DNA from: Candidatus Magasanikbacteria bacterium RIFCSPHIGHO2_02_FULL_50_9b
GTDB taxonomy: Bacteria; Patescibacteriota; Patescibacteriia; Magasanikbacterales; 2-02-FULL-50-9b
Assembly (NCBI GenBank): GCA_001782975.1
Contig: MFQD01000026.1
Span: forward strand, 9,149-14,286
Length of the DNA stretch: 5,138 nucleotides
Direction: 5' to 3'
Made by a program: the position numbers and the translations under genes. The notes beneath the pieces are model-generated. The model did no database searches, was not told the origin of the DNA, and saw only the letters and a list, made by a program, of their open reading frames with translations. Within the stretch, counting starts at the first letter, position 1. Each line of letters starts with the position of its first letter. Below, one piece after another: positions 1 to 5,138 of this stretch.

Positions 1-3000
1 AACGGACCGGACGTCAAGCAGCCATCATACCAGCGCAAAAACGCTCGCGTCACGCCACCCGCATCTTTGACTGCATGCTCTGAAGTTCCGGACGCGCCAG
101 AAATATTCCATCCATTCGCAGAACAGCCGTCCCATGGCGAACCGAATGCTGACGCTTTGTTCGTAGACAAAATGTATCCCGTTTCGGTTGGGTATACTTT
201 TGATCCTTGCATGTCGCTTGGCACAAACATGTTGAGCACCACCGACGGTGTGCTATCACCAGTCACCACGACGCGATACTGCCCCGCGTCGCCGAGCGGC
301 TCAACGTTGGTGAACTGCACCGTTTTGCTTGCCGCATCAACAACAGTCGTTAATTCTGGATATGCAAACGCTCCGCCCGCTTCGCTCATACTCGGCGCAA
401 CAGTCGCAAACTTTTGTTTTAAATTTTGTAAATTTGGCACCTGGCTCTGATGGAATTTGGTGAGCACGGTATATGACTTTCCCTCGCTAAAACATGCCGC
501 AGGTTCCTGCCCTTTGACTCCAAGATGAAATGGGATTGTGGTGATAACATGTTCTGGTGGATTCCCATTGAACAGCGGCGCGCTCACAAAAATAGTACTG
601 GTGAGAATGCTTTTGTCATTAACCGACGCTGCCGTAATCGGGAGCCAGCCGAGTGTTGGATCGCGCAGCGTGATCGCAGAATATTTGAATTCACCGTTTG
701 CCGCTACCGTGTGGTTTGAAAATGTTTCTATTTCACACACATTACATGCGCCGTCAATCGACGTGTCTTTTCCGGAACACTGCGCGTTGCATTTGAAGGT
801 TGCGTAATCAGTGCCAGCCGGACAAAACGCCAGCGTATCAGATCCATCACAAAACTCTGAACCGCCCTTTTTCCCATCGCCACAAAATCCACCGGTCACA
901 AATCCTTTTTTGCACGTTGTCGTGCAATACTGACAGGAATTATTGCTACCATATTGCGCCACGCACTGCACGCCATTTTGTTTCCCGACGTCACATTCTT
1001 CGCCAGTGGCAGGATTAACCGTGCCGTCGCCACACCCGACAAATGCCGCCGCCGGCGCGTTCGGATTCGCAACACACACTGGCTCAACTTTATTCGTCGC
1101 CGCGTTCAGCACCTTGGTCTGCCACAAACACGACGCAGTACAGAATTTTGTGCAGGCGTTTCCTTGTTCATTGCCGTCGCACTCTTCACCACTCGCGCTG
1201 TCAACCGTGCCGTCGCCACAATATGATCCGGTTGCTTTGCAATTCCAGTTACACGAGTCCTGCTTATTTTTCGAATATTTTGTGCCGACAACCGGCTTGA
1301 TGCATGCCGATGCTCCCGGACAATTATAGTCAGCGATACAACTAAGCTGTGGCTGCAAATCACATAAGCCGACCTGTTCCTTCGACGTACAAATCAGGGC
1401 GAGCGCTGGCGCTGGTGTTGAGTTTGTGATGGTAATGAGGTGCGACACTGGATCATACAAGATTGCCTGCGGCTGAGTGTTTGCAACACAACGAATGCCA
1501 ATGTTTTTTCCGACATCCTTGAGTGAATCAAAAATAAATGATCGTCCTTGCAAGGTTCCGATATCACACACTTCATTTTTCTCCACCGCGCCATTGCCGC
1601 ACGCACCTAATGAGTTTGCCAATTTGCAATCTGCACCACAGTGGTTGTACTGGCCGTTATACTTTGATCCTTCGTCGCATTCCTCGACACCCGCATCTAC
1701 AACGCCATCGCCACACTTGTTGACGCACGAAATTTTTTCAAACACGCATGTCGCGCTGCAGGTTGCAGTGAAGTCTCCGTAGGTGGCACATTTGTTTTTG
1801 TCCGAACCACCAACAGATCCGAGTGGTGGATCACACTGCTCGCCCGGTCCAATCGCACCGTCGCCACATACGGCTGACGCAACAACCGGCACACCGACGC
1901 AAAAATCATTCACAATTTTTGGTTTTGCTTCTGTCCATCCATCACCTTGCCACGCTGATTGTTGTGACGCCGGCTGCTCAAACGGAATGCCAAGCGCAAA
2001 ATCTTCGCCGCTCTTGATCGTGCGGTAATGATACACAAATGAATTCTGCGTGCACTGATATTTTTTATTCTTCACACTCCAGCACGTTTCAGAATCTGAA
2101 TCCGCGCCACAACCCGAATACTGATTGAGCGGATCATACACTGCGGTAATGCCGAGTTGCTGCATGAATGAATTCCATGACGGCCATTTGCTTGACGAAA
2201 GTCCGGGGATAAAACTATCCGTCGCAATAATTGGATATTTTTGCGCCACTGCTTGAGCTTTTTTAACTGACCGCGTGAGTAACGCTGCATCAACCACGCG
2301 AATCATGTCGCGACGAAACTGTGACTGCTCAACGTTGCAACTCATCACCGCTGCCTTGTTGACACAGACAGATCCCGGACAGTTGCTGTTGTCAATACAC
2401 GAAAGCTGCGGATTTTTTTCGCAACTCCCCAGCGCGGCGTCCGTGGTGCACAGCGCGTCGAGCGTGTGCCACGCCTTCGTGCTGTCATACGACGCGCTTC
2501 CCGTGAACGGATGTAATTTTGTCTCACTAGTTGTCGCAACGCCGGTCAATGAATTAAATTTGACTTCCGGATACTGACCAAATTTATTCGGCGCGCAGGT
2601 CAGTCCCAAATAATCGCCGCCAGCTGCCGTGAATTTTTGCACGAACGTTCGTTCCTTTTGTCCTGCGTTCCCCACACAATCCAGTTTACTGTTACACAGC
2701 ACATTTGTTGGTTGCGCATTCTTGTAGCACAACCCCACGTCATTGACGTTTTTCACAAACTGCATATTCTGAATCACCTGATCGAAAATTTGTTTCAATT
2801 CATCCGTCGCTGGCTCTGACAAACTGATAATCAAAATGTTCGTAAACTGCGTTGATTTGTTGTACTGATTTCCAAAACCAATATACACCGTGTTACCAAC
2901 GCGAATTGCTTTAAATCCGTCAACATAAATATCTTCCGGCGTGCCGGTGAATTCATGATTCAAGTACCACTCGCGCGGCGAATACTGTTTCAAATTTTTC

Positions 3001-5138
3001 TCAAATCTGAATCCAATGGCGCCACCTGATTTTGGATCAACGAGTCTGAATGAGTGCAACGTGGTGAAACTCAAATCACTTAACTTGTCTTCAACGGCGG
3101 CCAGTTTTGTCAGAATCGATTTTCCGCCGGTACGACAATACCAAAACGAAGTGTTGTGAATATCAAGAATTTTTTTGAGCGTCGGATCTGTTTCCGGAAT
3201 CCACGGATCTTCACACAGCATTGCCTCAACGCTTGCCGCATCCGCGATCGCAGCGCCCTTGGTGCTTGGTTTTAAGATGGTGTCATCAGTAATCGTCGCG
3301 CGCGCCGTGACCGTTGTCTGTCCATTGCTGCCACCCGGTTGTACTTCGGTGTCAGCACCACTCACCGCTTTGCTCAACTTCGCAACTTTTGCATTGTTGG
3401 TGAACCAATCCCAGCTCCATGAATACACGCCCGGAATCGCTGACAACGGAATCAATGAATTTCCCTGTTTACTCAAACCGTATGAAACAAATTTTTGCGT
3501 TGCGGTGAGCTTGGTAAAAAATGTTTCTTCGGGAAACACGCGCACATGCGTTAATTCGCAATATCCATCGCTCGTTGAAAAATCAACGGCCGTCCCGACA
3601 ATCGGAACGCTCAAAGTCGACTTCAAACCAACGGTTTCAAAATTATCATCACCTTCGGGCCGCACCCACAATCGAATATCAGCATCCTCAGGCAGCACTT
3701 CTTGCAAATTAACCACAATTCGTCCGTGCTGTGTTTTTGTTTTGTCCATCGTATTTACCGTCGTCAATGTATACGGAATTTTTCCATAGCAGTAACCGTC
3801 CACAAAATCACCACCCGTGCAAAATGCCGCCGCATCCACCGCAAATCCAACGCGCACATTTTTATCAGTTACCGTATCTGATTTGATAAAATCCGTTGCG
3901 TCGATCGTGATCAATGTATTGCGACACACGCCCACGTCGCCGCTTTCCGGATAGGTTGCGCTCACGCTCGGCGGTTTGTGGCAGCAATGATCCGCACCTG
4001 CCCACGTACCAACTGGACATTTGACTGGCGGCGCGTTGCATTGCAATTTCCAAGTGCTGGTCCCCACTTTTGATTGCGCCGCAGCCGTAATCGCAGCGCT
4101 CTGCTCATTATTAATAACCGTTCCCGCACCTACCATCACAAATGTTTGAGTTTGTGCGGTTGTTGCGGCAATCTGTTTTGCAACACTCACCTCACTCGAC
4201 GCCCATGACCACGGAATGCCTTTCATGTCGAGCGACTGGCCGTTCGGATGACAGGCATCAACGGCGGAAAACGCCGCGGCGACAAACGCCTGCTTGTCAC
4301 CCTGCGCCTTTGCAATTGGCGCAACGGGACTCACCTCAACACGATCAACCAAGCACTGATTTTTTGCAACAGTAAACGTCCAGCTGAAATAGGTTGGCTT
4401 TGCCGTAGGATAATTAAATTCAGTAAACTTTTTATTTGCCGTTGACAAAATACCGTCAGTTAACACAACGCGATATTTTGTGTTCAATAAAAATCCGGTC
4501 GTAGGAGTCAGAATAAATTCTTTGTTTGATTTATCAGCGGGTTGCGCGACCAATTGGATTGCTGTTTTCAAAACCGTCGCATCAACAAAACAGTCTTTTG
4601 TGTCGTTCACGGGGCATGCAACGGCAAACGAATGCGTATCAAGTGTCTCGTCTTTCATTGCCGTTGAAAACGCAACGCGCAACGCCGCATTACTACACAC
4701 ACCCGAGCCCCCACACGCGGATGGTTCAAATTTGATGATACTCGGCGTTGGAAAATTAATATGCAGCAACCCAATGCCTGTCACGTCTTCGGTTTCTGCC
4801 TGTATCTGCACCGGATCATCGTCATGCGTCTCTTTGTATGCAGCAACAATTTGATCATCGCTCAAATCCCAGAGCGCGCCCAGCAAACCGCCGGTGTCAT
4901 CCTGTCCGTTACCCGACGTTTCATCCGGATCAATTGCCGCATACCCCTCGTGGTCTTTGTCAATGCTCCACTGCCACTCATATTTGTTCTTGAGCCACAC
5001 ACATTGGTTCGCACCAAACGCTTGTGCATGCCACAACTGCGCTGCGAGGTCACCCACCAAATTATACGTTTGCTGAATGCCATATTCCGTTGCTTGCCAA
5101 TCAAAGGGCATGACCTCAACATCCTTGACCGCGCACGC
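1..5138 (-). CDS. Giant multidomain, Cys-rich surface protein (internal fragment, both ends outside window)
   Basis: One frame on the minus strand is open across the entire window: 1,712 consecutive sense codons from 5138 to 3, with bases 1-2 belonging to the next codon. No start or stop is visible, so the true protein is longer and any signal peptide, anchor or sorting signal lies outside. The domain order seen is Ig-like super-repeats (residues 1-642), a CEDPW/FWYCR linker and VDGFKA domain (642-795), small Cys modules (801-926), a pilin-head-like domain (939-1056), six CGDG disulfide repeats (1091-1454) and a beta-rich tail with an Ig-like motif (1455-1712). I count 74 Cys, which implies folding outside the cytoplasm. 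The motifs remain in one frame throughout, so there is no sign of frameshift or decay. The architecture resembles large uncharacterised surface proteins of Patescibacteria; an adhesive or structural surface role is inferred. No catalytic motif was recognised. Confidence 0.93.
3..221 (-). other. Unassigned C-terminal stretch of the visible protein (residues 1640-1712)
   Basis: Contains SDMQGSKVYPTETGYILSTN, FGSPWDGCSANGWNISGASG and TRAFLRWYDGCLTSGP. Two W-x-x-D/W-Y-D-G-C type turns, each with one Cys (C1660 and C1708), could pair with each other. The sequence is still open at the window edge, so this is not the protein's C-terminus. No family is recognised. Confidence 0.4.
222..350 (-). other. 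Ig-like segment with DAGQY tyrosine-corner motif (residues 1597-1639)
   Basis: TVVDAASKTVQFTNVEPLGD continues into AGQYRVVVTGDSTPSVVLN. 'L-x-x-x-x-x-x-D-A-G-x-Y-x-V-x-V' is the F-strand signature of immunoglobulin domains (D1617, G1619, Y1621). The usual cysteine two residues after the Tyr is replaced by Val (Y-R-V), so there is no intradomain disulfide at that site; Cys-less forms are known among bacterial Ig folds. Distinct in sequence from the W-x-W Ig copies at the other end. Confidence 0.65.
351..734 (-). other. Beta-rich unassigned domain after the Cys array (residues 1469-1596)
   Basis: Alternating strands such as GEFKYSAITLRD, LGWLPITAASVNDKSIL, HVITTIPFHLGVKG and KSYTVLTKFHQS, with one Cys in AACFSEG, point to a beta sandwich. 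The tail (PNLQNLKQKFATVAPSMSEA) may be a short helix or linker. No family is recognised. It could be another Ig-like or cadherin-like domain. Confidence 0.45.
777..884 (-). repeat. CGDG disulfide repeat 6 (residues 1419-1454)
   Basis: CGDGKKGGSEFCDGSDTLAF, then CPAGTDYATFKCNAQC. It has shortened spacing between CGDG and FCD. A terminal CNVC (residues 1465-1468) just after it closes the Cys-rich part of the protein; from there to the end of the window cysteines are scarce. Confidence 0.8.
912..1034 (-). repeat. CGDG disulfide repeat 5 with YGS/CxYC insert (residues 1369-1409)
   Basis: CGDGTVNPATGEECDVGKQN, then NGVQCVAQYGSNNSCQYC and TTTCKKG. The second part (residues 1388-1409), 'N-G-V-x-C-x-x-x-Y-G-S-x-x-x-C-x-Y-C-x-x-x-C', is a variant I recall from surface proteins of Patescibacteria and DPANN archaea. 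A Pro/Ala-rich linker (VANPNAPAAAFVG) separates it from repeat 4. Confidence 0.85.
1017..1034. repeat. 18-bp exact direct repeat, copy 1 (other copy 1203-1220)
   Basis: The 18 bases aaccgtgccgtcgccaca occur here and again at 1203-1220 in the same orientation and frame, encoding CGDGTV of disulfide repeats 5 and 4. Related but inexact versions occur at the starts of other repeats (for example around 1855-1868). This is a coding repeat, not a mobile or regulatory element. Confidence 0.85.
1128..1220 (-). repeat. CGDG disulfide repeat 4 (residues 1307-1337)
   Basis: CGDGTVDSASGEECDGNEQG, then ACTKFCTASC. Compared with repeat 2 it has a longer loop between CGDG and EECD. Repeat 5 has the same loop length, and the first 18 bases of coding DNA covering CGDGTV are identical in the two, which makes them the closest pair in the array. 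Confidence 0.85.
1203..1220. repeat. 18-bp exact direct repeat, copy 2 (other copy 1017-1034)
   Basis: Second copy of the 18-base direct repeat, encoding CGDGTV at the start of disulfide repeat 4. The copies start 186 bases apart, a multiple of three, so recombination between them would remove exactly 62 codons without shifting the frame. Confidence 0.85.
1299..1364 (-). repeat. Small VGLC Cys module, copy 3 (residues 1259-1280)
   Basis: CDLQPQLSCIADYNCPGASAC (C1259, C1267, C1273, C1279), preceded directly by VGL as in copy 1. It is the near-twin of the module at residues 906-925, with one additional residue before the last Cys. It is followed by a Lys-rich linker (KYSKNK) and DSCNWNCKATGS, which leads into the next CGDG repeat. 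Confidence 0.7.
1365..1562 (-). other. Insertion inside the Cys-repeat array (residues 1193-1258)
   Basis: A low-Cys stretch, IGTLQGRSFIFDSLKD then RCVANTQPQAILYDPVSHLI, TITNSTPAPALALIC and KEQVGL, placed between the first half of repeat 3 and the small Cys module. Strand-like runs (ILYDPVSHLITITN) suggest a beta hairpin. I recognise no family. Confidence 0.45.
1563..1601 (-). repeat. CGNG disulfide repeat 3, interrupted (residues 1180-1192)
   Basis: Only the front half, CGNGAVEKNEVCD, is present. The expected closing cysteines do not follow within the usual distance. Instead there is a non-repeat stretch of about 65 residues (FIFDSLKDVGKNIGIRC, then a Pro/Ala/Leu-rich strand run ending LALICTS) and then a small VGLC Cys module. 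Either the repeat is broken by an insertion or its later cysteines come from the inserted segment. Confidence 0.7.
1623..1715 (-). repeat. CGDG disulfide repeat 2 (residues 1142-1172)
   Basis: CGDGVVDAGVEECDEGSKYN followed by HCGADCK. This is the most canonical copy of the family: V-x-D-A-G-x-E-E-C-D-x-G, then a C-x-x-x-C close. It begins ten residues after repeat 1, the linker carrying one additional Cys (ISCVNK). Confidence 0.85.
1746..1868 (-). repeat. CGDG disulfide repeat 1 (residues 1091-1131)
   Basis: CGDGAIGPGEQCDPPLGSVG, followed by NKCATYGDFTATCSATC. C-G-D-G-x-x-x-x-G-E-x-C-D with a later C-x(n)-C-x-x-x-C is the pattern of the DUF4215 / myxobacterial disulfide repeat (TIGR02232). 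It is preceded by a linker, residues 1057-1090, with FCVGVPVVASAV. This starts the array of six. Confidence 0.8.
1971..2324 (-). other. Type IV pilin / pseudopilin head-like domain, no N-terminal helix (residues 939-1056)
   Basis: Starts with an amphipathic helix SQFRRDMIRVVDAALLTRSV (RRDM at 942-945), continues KKAQAVAQKYPI, then WPSWNSF (W985, W988), VYDPLNQYSGCG (DPLN at 1002-1005), a Cys hairpin (CWSVKNKKYQC) and SFVYHYRTIKSGEDFALGIP. Helix with R-D-x-x-R, then 'YP', 'DP-x-N', 'Y-x-Y' and a final 'F-x-L-x-x-x-x-E' is the layout of the globular half of small pilins and pseudopilins in Patescibacteria and other bacteria. The pilin transmembrane helix and the prepilin peptidase site are absent, as expected for an embedded copy. 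Fold assignment is inferred from motif order. Confidence 0.6.
2361..2423 (-). repeat. Small Cys module, copy 2: CEKNPQLSC...NCPGSVC (residues 906-926)
   Basis: Reads CEKNPQLSCIDNSNCPGSVC, with four Cys at 906, 914, 920 and 925. It is closely matched by CDLQPQLSCIADYNCPGASAC at residues 1259-1279: both share N/Q-P-Q-L-S-C-I-x-D/x-x-N-C-P-G. The two copies lie about 350 residues apart in different contexts, so the module has been duplicated or inserted within the gene. It sits directly in front of the pilin-like domain. Confidence 0.7.
2424..2669 (-). other. Unassigned segment between Cys modules (residues 824-905)
   Basis: About 80 residues containing AGQKERTFVQKFTAAGGDYL, a single LTCAPNKFGQYPEVKFNSLT stretch and KAWHTLDALCTTDAALGS before the next Cys module. 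It is mixed polar with some strand-like runs and two cysteines. I recognise no family. It may be the first part of the domain that continues as the pilin-like head, interrupted by the Cys module. Confidence 0.4.
2670..2738 (-). repeat. Small VGLC Cys module, copy 1 (residues 801-823)
   Basis: Contains VGLCYKNAQPTNVLC followed by NSKLDCVG, giving C804, C815 and C821. Spacing C-x10-C-x5-C and the lead-in VGLC match the later copy around residue 1259. These short modules resemble the 'C-x-x-D-x-D-C-P-G-x-x-C' spacers common in disulfide-rich surface proteins. This copy lacks the final C-P-G-x-x-C part and is partial. Confidence 0.5.
2754..3056 (-). other. Unnamed compact domain with VDGFKAIRVGNTVY signature (residues 695-795)
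   Basis: The segment reads HSFRLVDPKSGGAIGFRFEK, then LKQYSPREWYLNHEFTG (residues ~719-735), EDIYVDGFKAIRVGNTVYIG (~738-757), FTNILIISLSE and a helix DELKQIFDQVIQNMQFVKN. The pattern is several short strands, a tryptophan-containing SPREWY helix, a strand-turn-strand around VDG-x-x-A-x-R, another strand, and a final amphipathic helix. It has no cysteines, unlike the rest of the protein. The layout recalls small lipoprotein-like or PsbP/Mog1-like alpha/beta sandwiches in which a 'VDG-x-x-A' turn is common, but that relation is a guess. It may be a binding head; no catalytic residues stand out. Confidence 0.5.
3120..3215 (-). other. CEDPW...FWYCR cysteine linker (residues 642-673)
   Basis: A short segment with CEDPWIPETDPTL (C642, W646) and, after about 20 residues, NTSFWYCRTGGK (C668). 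Two cysteines with aromatic flanks suggest a disulfide-closed hairpin that ends the Ig array and leads into the next domain. I recall the pattern C-E-N/D-P-W ... F-x-Y-C-R from large surface proteins of Patescibacteria, always between the Ig array and the domain that follows here; that is memory rather than a search. No Pfam name is known to me. Confidence 0.55.
3213..3560 (-). other. Big_2-like Ig domain, copy 2 of the super-repeat (residues 527-642)
   Basis: Begins with CELTHVRVFP (residues 527-536) and continues with LTATQKFVSYGLSKQGN, the strand GVYSWSWDWFTNNAKVAKLS (W574, W576, W578) and the closing strand TTVTARATITDD. It aligns with copies 0 and 1 at the opening Cys and Pro and at the W-x-W strand. 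This is the clearest Big_2-type copy: 'Y-S-W-S-W' followed by 'A-K-V-A-K-L' is the expected central strand pair. The Ig array ends here, because the following Cys (C642) starts CEDPW rather than another Big_5-like half. Confidence 0.7.
3558..3974 (-). other. Big_5-like Ig domain, second divergent copy (residues 389-527)
   Basis: Occupies the same place as the first Big_5-like domain one repeat later. PPSVSATYPESGDVGVC matches the earlier PSIIKFEPS...GSGVC, and the GVC cysteines fall at residues 148 and 405, a period of 257. The phrase NTLITIDATDF replaces the more canonical LRVAFSTAM, so this copy is more diverged. It has an additional pair in FCTGGDFVDGYCYG (about residues 446-457) and a strand IRLWVRPEGDDNFETVGLK. 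It ends at the DGYCELTHV junction (C527). A Big_5-like fold is likely by position and period, but the sequence match is weaker. Confidence 0.55.
4038..4355 (-). other. Big_2-like Ig domain, copy 1 of the super-repeat (residues 262-367)
   Basis: Opens with CLVDRVEVSP (residues 262-271), has the tryptophan strand IPWSWASSEVSVAK with W310 and W312, and ends with ITAAAQ followed by STWKLQC (C367). V-x-x-V-x-V-x-P at the first strand and a central strand followed by 'S-x-V-x-V-A' are typical of bacterial Ig group 2 domains (Big_2, PF02368). A Cys cluster follows (CNAPPVKC, then DHCC, up to about residue 384), likely locking the linker to the next Big_5-like domain. The next unit begins at residue 389. 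Confidence 0.65.
4353..4745 (-). other. Big_5 (SbsA-type) Ig-like domain, first copy (residues 132-262)
   Basis: This segment runs from PSIIKFEPS through LRVAFSTAMKDETL to YRVVLTDGILS and ends in the strand YFSWTFTVAKNQC. A phrase like 'RVAFSTAMKDETL', a late 'Y-x-V-x-L-T-D-G-I' and a closing 'W-T-F-T' are characteristic of SbsA-type Ig-like domains (Big_5, Pfam PF13205) of bacterial surface layers and adhesins. It carries its own Cys pairs (CGGSGVC at 142-148; ACP and DCF around residues 175-185). It joins the next Big_2-like domain directly at Cys262, so the two halves form one repeating unit. Ligand unknown; a spacer role is inferred. Confidence 0.75.
4803..5138 (-). other. Ig-like domain, copy 0 of the super-repeat (residues 1-112)
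   Basis: The window opens in an Ig-like module with the start signature CAVKDVEVMP (residues 2-11) and the tryptophan strand YEWQWS (53-58), then a closing strand DPVQIQAE near residue 106. The same opening and W-x-W strand recur at residues 262 and 527. This copy is distinguished by an insertion rich in Ala, Gln and Trp (residues 28-50, with Cys46) and by an acidic stretch at residues 60-85. The fold call, a Big_2-like bacterial Ig domain, rests on the beta-strand pattern and on the parallel with the other copies. Whether a Big_5-like half precedes it cannot be seen. Confidence 0.6.

Noticed and set aside
67..1329. Several plus-strand open frames of 60-130 codons
   Set aside because: All lie opposite coherent Cys-repeat and Ig-like coding on the minus strand; their translations show no family features.
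777..1868. CRISPR-like or tandem DNA repeat array, suggested by recurring 'ccgtcgccaca'
   Set aside because: Spacing is irregular and always in frame, and each occurrence encodes the CGDG start of a disulfide repeat; it is protein-level repetition.
777..1868. Myxobacterial origin, suggested by the CGDG repeat family name
   Set aside because: Base composition looks near half G+C and Lys/Asn are frequent, unlike the very GC-rich myxobacteria; the domain order fits Patescibacteria better.
3175..3789. Longest plus-strand open frame, 204 codons starting ATG
   Set aside because: It is exactly antisense to the Ig region of the minus-strand protein, shows no recognisable domain, and its length is explained by codon bias of the opposite strand.
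1..5138. Recoded stop codons (UGA as glycine) as in Gracilibacteria/Absconditabacteria
   Set aside because: No TGA, TAA or TAG occurs in the coding frame anywhere in the window, and glycine is encoded by ordinary GGN codons.
1..5138. RNA genes, promoters, terminators, insertion sequences or an intergenic gap
   Set aside because: The coding frame runs through every base, no tRNA-like or transposase-like sequence was seen, and short T or A runs correspond to lysine and phenylalanine codons.

Overview
The whole 5,138-base window is the inside of one very large protein gene on the minus strand. Reading from position 5138 down to position 3 in the frame whose first codon is 5136-5138, all 1,712 codons are sense codons. 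No start codon, ribosome binding site, stop, terminator, promoter or second gene can be placed, because both ends of the gene lie outside the window. Residue numbers in this annotation count from that first codon, so residue n ends at position 5138-3(n-1). I translated the frame by hand. Plus-strand and other-frame open stretches encode nothing recognisable and are shadows.

The translation reads as a modular, disulfide-rich, secreted or surface-anchored protein. In order from its N-terminal side: (1) residues 1-642, Ig-like beta-sandwich modules forming a super-repeat of about 260 residues, with three copies of a C-x-(V/L)-x-x-V-x-V-x-P opening followed by a W-x-W strand and two intervening Big_5-like halves; (2) residues 642-795, a CEDPW...FWYCR segment and a compact alpha/beta-looking domain with a VDGFKAIRVGNTVY signature; (3) residues 801-926, small Cys modules and an unassigned stretch; (4) residues 939-1056, a domain resembling the globular head of a type IV pilin or pseudopilin but without its membrane helix; (5) residues 1091-1454, six cysteine-rich repeats of the CGDGxxxxxEECD type (DUF4215 / myxobacterial disulfide repeat), one of them interrupted; (6) residues 1455-1712, a beta-rich C-terminal part with an Ig-like D-A-G-Q-Y motif. 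I count 74 cysteines by hand, 40 of them in the roughly 400 residues around the CGDG array.

Organism: this domain order resembles giant surface proteins that I recall from Candidate Phyla Radiation (Patescibacteria) genomes, with DPANN archaea as a second possibility because they share the CGDG and 'NGVxC...YGS...CxYC...C' repeats. Base composition looks close to half G+C and lysine and asparagine are common, which argues against a myxobacterium. No in-frame TGA occurs, so nothing suggests the recoded UGA of Gracilibacteria or Absconditabacteria. The assignment is recognition and inference, not a database result.

The likely job is a cell-surface stalk or adhesin: stacked Ig-like and disulfide-locked modules giving reach and protease resistance, with the pilin-like and VDGFKA domains as the probable functional heads. 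No enzyme active site was recognised.
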